Shown here: positions 22,682 through 25,161 of the stretch, one piece after another
How positions within the stretch are numbered: the stretch's first letter is position 1
Layout: the number at the start of each line of letters is the position of its first letter
Source of the DNA: Bacteroidales bacterium UBA1197
Lineage (GTDB): Bacteria > Bacteroidota > Bacteroidia > Bacteroidales > UBA932
DNA: 25,161 bases
Assembly (NCBI GenBank): GCA_002309995.1
Contig: DBYB01000029.1
Span: 1 to 25,161, forward strand
Direction of reading: 5' to 3'
Position numbers and translations under genes: made by a program
The notes under the pieces: generated by a model
What the model saw: the letters and a program-made list of their open reading frames with translations, nothing else
Told to the model about the DNA's origin: nothing
Database searches by the model: none

Positions 22682-24034
22682 CTAAAAAGACAGAAGGAAC
22701 TTGGGTATCAGGCCACAGTTCCTGTAGACGGGCTTGCTTACGGTATCGTGTCCTTTTATGGGGCGCAGGGGCTCCGAAGGCACCTGGATGCTTGACCATA
22801 TACCTTCTTCCCTTAGCCTGCGGACGACCGTACGCTCGAAATCGTCTTCTGCTATCTTTCGGGTGAAGTCGAGGTTCAGGAAGTCTCCGTAGCTCACGCA
22901 GGCGCAGGAGCCGGAGCGCTTGCGCGTGCGTCCGAGCACGAAGTGGATGTCGTTCACGTTCTCAGCCATTCCGGCCGGTAGGTCGATGTTGCCAAGGTTC
23001 GAGAATGTGTAGGTGGCGTATTTGTCGCCCTTGAGGTGATTGATGATGTTGATGACCGGTTTCTTGATGAACAGGGGTATGCAACGTATGGCCAGGTTGT
23101 CTTCCAGCGCCACGTTTGCGGCGATGCGCTTGGTAAGACGGGCCGGCTGCATATAAAGACGCTTCTGGAGCTTCACCTCCTTCACCGCCTCCTCAAGGGT
23201 ATAATCTCCGTTGGACACGTCCAGGGTAATATATACATAGGAGGAGAAGTTGCGCATCGTCGGGCTGCCGAAGATGGGCCGGAGGTTAACGGGAACCTCC
23301 ATACGGATGAAGGGGCTCTTCTTTCGGCCGGGAGCCTTCGCGCGTACGTCCTGAAGGGATACCAGCATGACTGCCGTTAGATATTCTGTCAACGTACAGT
23401 CCAATGCGCGCGCCCTGGCCAGAGCATCTTCCGTACGGAGAGATATTCCGAGCGAGTTGAGCACGTCGGGGCGCTCCTCGCGCCCTTTGATGTGCCAAGC
23501 CGCCTTTTCGTCGTCGAGTGCGCCCTTTGTGCCGGAGAAACTGTCGAAACCATCTTCGATTTCGCGCTCCTCAGGCTCTTCCTCAGGGTTACAGACCCAT
23601 TTTGAGTATTCGACGGTTGCGTTTTCCTCTTTCCTGAGGTACTCTGCCACCACGCTCATCAGGAAGGTCATTGCGCCGGTTCCGTCGGTGAGGGCGTGGA
23701 AGACGTCCAGGTCGATTCGGGAGCCGTTGCAGGACAGTTTGAACATGTAGCCGCCGTTCTTTTTTATGTCGAAAGGCTTAAGCTCAGAAGTAGTGCTTAG
23801 CACCGGATCGTTTTCCAGCTTTGAGAGGAACCACCAGAAGAGTCCGCGGCGGATTGAGTAGCGGAAACTGGGGAACCGGTTCATCACCTTGTTCATCGCT
23901 TCGTTGAGCGATTCGGGATTCACGAGGTGCTGGAGGGTTACGGACATCCTGTACACGGACGCGTACTTTCGCGTCTGGCAGGAGGGATATATGATGGCTG
24001 AGTTTTCCAGCCTGGTCCATTCGGGAGAAGTCAT
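22682..24034 (-). CDS. CAT-fold acyltransferase-like protein (condensation/alcohol acyltransferase superfamily)
   Basis: The 450-residue product begins MTSPEWTRLENSAIIYPSC, a typical start for proteins related to alcohol acetyltransferases and condensation domains. The active-site motif HHxxxDG is seen as FHALTDG (112-118), with the catalytic His113 and structural Asp117 retained and the first His replaced by Phe. Other landmarks are VPVNLRPIFGSPTMRNFSSYVY (244-265) and a C-terminal SYGDFLNLDFTRKI segment in place of the DFGWG motif. An acid-variable loop (about 150-170) is Glu-rich. It probably transfers an acyl group from a CoA thioester; the acceptor is unknown. I start at 24034. A longer in-frame opening from a TTG at 24127 would place the promoter inside the gene and adds an unlike N-terminus. 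Confidence 0.78.
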   Translation of the reverse strand: MTSPEWTRLENSAIIYPSCQTRKYASVYRMSVTLQHLVNPESLNEAMNKVMNRFPSFRYSIRRGLFWWFLSKLENDPVLSTTSELKPFDIKKNGGYMFKLSCNGSRIDLDVFHALTDGTGAMTFLMSVVAEYLRKEENATVEYSKWVCNPEEEPEEREIEDGFDSFSGTKGALDDEKAAWHIKGREERPDVLNSLGISLRTEDALARARALDCTLTEYLTAVMLVSLQDVRAKAPGRKKSPFIRMEVPVNLRPIFGSPTMRNFSSYVYITLDVSNGDYTLEEAVKEVKLQKRLYMQPARLTKRIAANVALEDNLAIRCIPLFIKKPVINIINHLKGDKYATYTFSNLGNIDLPAGMAENVNDIHFVLGRTRKRSGSCACVSYGDFLNLDFTRKIAEDDFERTVVRRLREEGIWSSIQVPSEPLRPIKGHDTVSKPVYRNCGLIPKFLLSF

Positions 24035-24054
24035 ATTCTTTCGTTTTGGTAATG

Positions 24055-24062
24055 CAAAATTA
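24055..24062 (-). promoter_or_regulatory. -7 box of the CAT-fold acyltransferase gene
   Basis: On the minus strand TAATTTTG (24062 to 24055) matches TAnnTTTG, 20 bases before the ATG at 24034. It faces away from the LytTR gene promoter, so the two share a divergent control region of about 110 bases. Confidence 0.6.
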
Positions 24063-24129
24063 TATAGGTCCACGCATACGCGGAAATCTTTGCCATCAGA
24101 GAGCTGTTTTTGTGATGAATCGCCCAAAA

Positions 24130-24206
24130 TTGTGACAAAAACCTATGAAATTTGTGACGAAAAAAGAATAGTGCTATATTTGTCACCGCAAAAGTTGTGA
24201 CGAAAA
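24130..24206 (+). promoter_or_regulatory. Three direct repeats TTGTGACRAAAA, candidate LytTR operator
   Basis: The 12-base unit occurs at 24130-24141, 24152-24163 and 24195-24206. The first two are exactly 22 bases apart and the third is 43 further on, so the first two sit on one face of the helix and the third nearly so. LytTR regulators typically bind paired direct repeats one two-turn step apart. The second copy contains the -33 box and the third runs into the start codon, which would suit autorepression. Confidence 0.6.
24151..24182 (+). promoter_or_regulatory. Full consensus promoter of the LytTR gene
   Basis: TTTG (24151-24154) and TATATTTG (24175-24182) are separated by 20 bases, a full Bacteroidota -33/-7 pair. 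The candidate start codons at 24197 (GTG) and 24206 (ATG) are 14 and 23 bases after the -7 box. Confidence 0.8.
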
Positions 24207-24994
24207 TGAGCAAATATCCACAGGCTTTGGGGAAATTTTTCCCGAACCTCATCTTCACCCTTGCCATTCCGGCATCGTTCCTCGCCAGCGTGCTGCTGTA
24301 TGAGCCGAAGGCCCTTTGCGCTCTTATGAGTGACAATCATTTCACTATAGTCATCAGTTTTTCCATCATCCTCGGAACAATGATTTTGACGCGCCTGCCG
24401 TTCTGGCTCCTGCGCAAGAAACTTCCAATGACTTTGTGGCGCTACTTCTTCTGGTGCCTCGGTGAAATCCTGATCGCCTGTGCCTTCACCGCGCTTTTCC
24501 TGGTGCTTCTGGACGGGTCTTCAGATACCTGGTTCGCTTACTGGGGGCGCTGCATCTCGTCTATTGGCTCCATACTTATCTTCGCGTATCTTGTACTTAC
24601 CCTATTGTATTGTTACCTTGACTCCCTCAACGCCGAGCCTGTAAGCAACGACGCCCGTTTAAAATTCTACGACAGCCGTCATCAGCTCAAGTTCATTACG
24701 TCGGCCTCCAGCGTTACTTACATAGAGTCAAACGAGAATTACATTCAAGTGCATTACCTGGAGAACGCCATCCCCAAGACAGTACAGATACGTACTTCGA
24801 TGAAGAATATCGAGCCGCTCTGCGAGCAGGCCGGCTTTGCGAGGGCTCACCGATGCTATATTATCAATCCTCTGCACGTCAAGCAAATACGCAAGGAAAC
24901 CGGCGGCTTGACTTTCGCCGATATCACTGACGGACCCGAGGAAGGCATCCCTGTCTCCAAGAAATACTACGGCAGCATAGCCGCAATGTTGTAA
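24206..24994 (+). CDS. Membrane-bound LytTR-family transcriptional regulator
   Basis: The 262-residue product has four predicted transmembrane helices (about 14-32, 46-63, 81-102 and 117-138). A cytosolic LytTR DNA-binding domain follows (about 152-255), with the hallmark YIESNENYIQVHY (172-184) and RAHRCYIINPLHVKQI (213-228). There is no receiver domain, so it does not look like a classical response regulator; the membrane part may sense a signal directly. This architecture is common in Bacteroidota. ATG at 24206 is preferred; a GTG at 24197 would add three residues. The promoter carries 22-bp-spaced repeats that fit a LytTR operator. The gene is divergent from the acyltransferase locus. Confidence 0.88.
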   Translation: MSKYPQALGKFFPNLIFTLAIPASFLASVLLYEPKALCALMSDNHFTIVISFSIILGTMILTRLPFWLLRKKLPMTLWRYFFWCLGEILIACAFTALFLVLLDGSSDTWFAYWGRCISSIGSILIFAYLVLTLLYCYLDSLNAEPVSNDARLKFYDSRHQLKFITSASSVTYIESNENYIQVHYLENAIPKTVQIRTSMKNIEPLCEQAGFARAHRCYIINPLHVKQIRKETGGLTFADITDGPEEGIPVSKKYYGSIAAML

Positions 24995-25004
24995 GTTTTT
25001 TTAT

Positions 25005-25012
25005 TACCTTTG
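25005..25012 (+). promoter_or_regulatory. -7 box upstream of the last, partial gene
   Basis: TACCTTTG matches TAnnTTTG and lies 39 bases before the ATG at 25052. No clear -33 box is present. The poly-T just before it (24995-25001) is not preceded by a hairpin, so no terminator for the LytTR gene is called. Confidence 0.6.
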
Positions 25013-25051
25013 CGCCGTACAAATTGACTAAACAACCACATTTTTATATTT

Positions 25052-25161
25052 ATGAAAAGATTATTCTTTGCAACAACGATTCTCCTTGCTACTGCTGTTT
25101 CCTTCGCCGCAAGCGCCCAGGAACAGAAAGCGGAAGAGAAGGAGATGAAGACCGGCTGGAG
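25052..25161 (+). CDS. Exported protein, 3' end outside window
   Basis: Only the first 36 codons are visible. They encode a strong signal peptide (MKRLFFATTILLATAVSFAASAQ, cleavage after ASA) followed by EQKAEEKEMKTGW. A charged linker then a TGW motif is seen at the start of some Bacteroidota outer-membrane proteins, but the family cannot be assigned from this fragment. It has its own -7 box, separate from the LytTR gene 57 bases upstream. Confidence 0.75.
   Translation, partial: MKRLFFATTILLATAVSFAASAQEQKAEEKEMKTGW

Noticed and set aside
24035..24127. N-terminal extension of the CAT-fold protein from a TTG at 24127
   Set aside because: The -7 box at 24055-24062 would lie inside the coding region, and the Met at 24034 opens a typical family N-terminus.
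24130..24206. Short direct repeats considered as a CRISPR array
   Set aside because: The units are only 12 bases with unequal spacers (10 and 31 bases), they overlap a promoter, and no cas genes are nearby.

Overview
The window is chromosomal DNA from a GC-rich member of the Bacteroidota, most likely the order Bacteroidales. The evidence is the repeated Bacteroidota-type promoter -7 box TAnnTTTG (often TATATTTG), the near absence of Shine-Dalgarno sequences, and a gene set typical of that group: DUF4421-like barrel protein, PorT-like barrel, membrane LytTR regulator and lipoproteins with no counterpart elsewhere. The genus cannot be fixed from sequence alone. Coding density is high. No insertion sequence, prophage or CRISPR array was seen.

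Layout. (1) 1-453: the 3' part of a tRNA-Arg(CCU), a perfect 20-bp hairpin that begins inside the tRNA, and an intergenic composite repeat. (2) 454-6278, plus strand: a predicted outer-membrane barrel protein, then a lipoprotein, an acyl-CoA synthetase, a dCMP deaminase and a PDZ/S41 protease. The last four touch or overlap, so they are probably one operon. (3) 6275-7591, minus strand: an aminotransferase that shares stop-codon bases with the protease. (4) 7671-14721, plus strand: a tight run of FAD-dependent oxidoreductase, mannose-6-phosphate isomerase, RNase R, an M28 peptidase fused to a beta-barrel, and DapF. (5) 19173-14718, minus strand: RsgA, RdgB/HAM1, a second S41 protease and a U32 peptidase-like tRNA-hydroxylation protein. 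(6) 19183-19831: a repeat-rich intergenic region with tRNA-His(GUG) on the minus strand. (7) 24034-19866, minus strand: a CAT-fold acyltransferase-like protein, a short PlsC-like acyltransferase, a second acyl-CoA synthetase and a peptide deformylase carrying a lipoprotein signal. (8) 24206-25161, plus strand: a four-TM LytTR regulator preceded by 22-bp-spaced direct repeats, then the start of an exported protein.

Most genes are housekeeping or envelope functions. The most unusual part is region 7-8. Three acyl-metabolism genes and an apparently exported deformylase lie divergent from a membrane-bound LytTR regulator whose promoter carries three copies of TTGTGACRAAAA. I propose, as inference only, that this is a small regulated lipid or N-acyl modification locus. 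The second notable observation is a two-part repeat found 3' of both tRNA genes, in the same orientation relative to each tRNA. Several genes also have the -7 box so close to the ATG that their mRNAs are predicted to be leaderless or nearly so.
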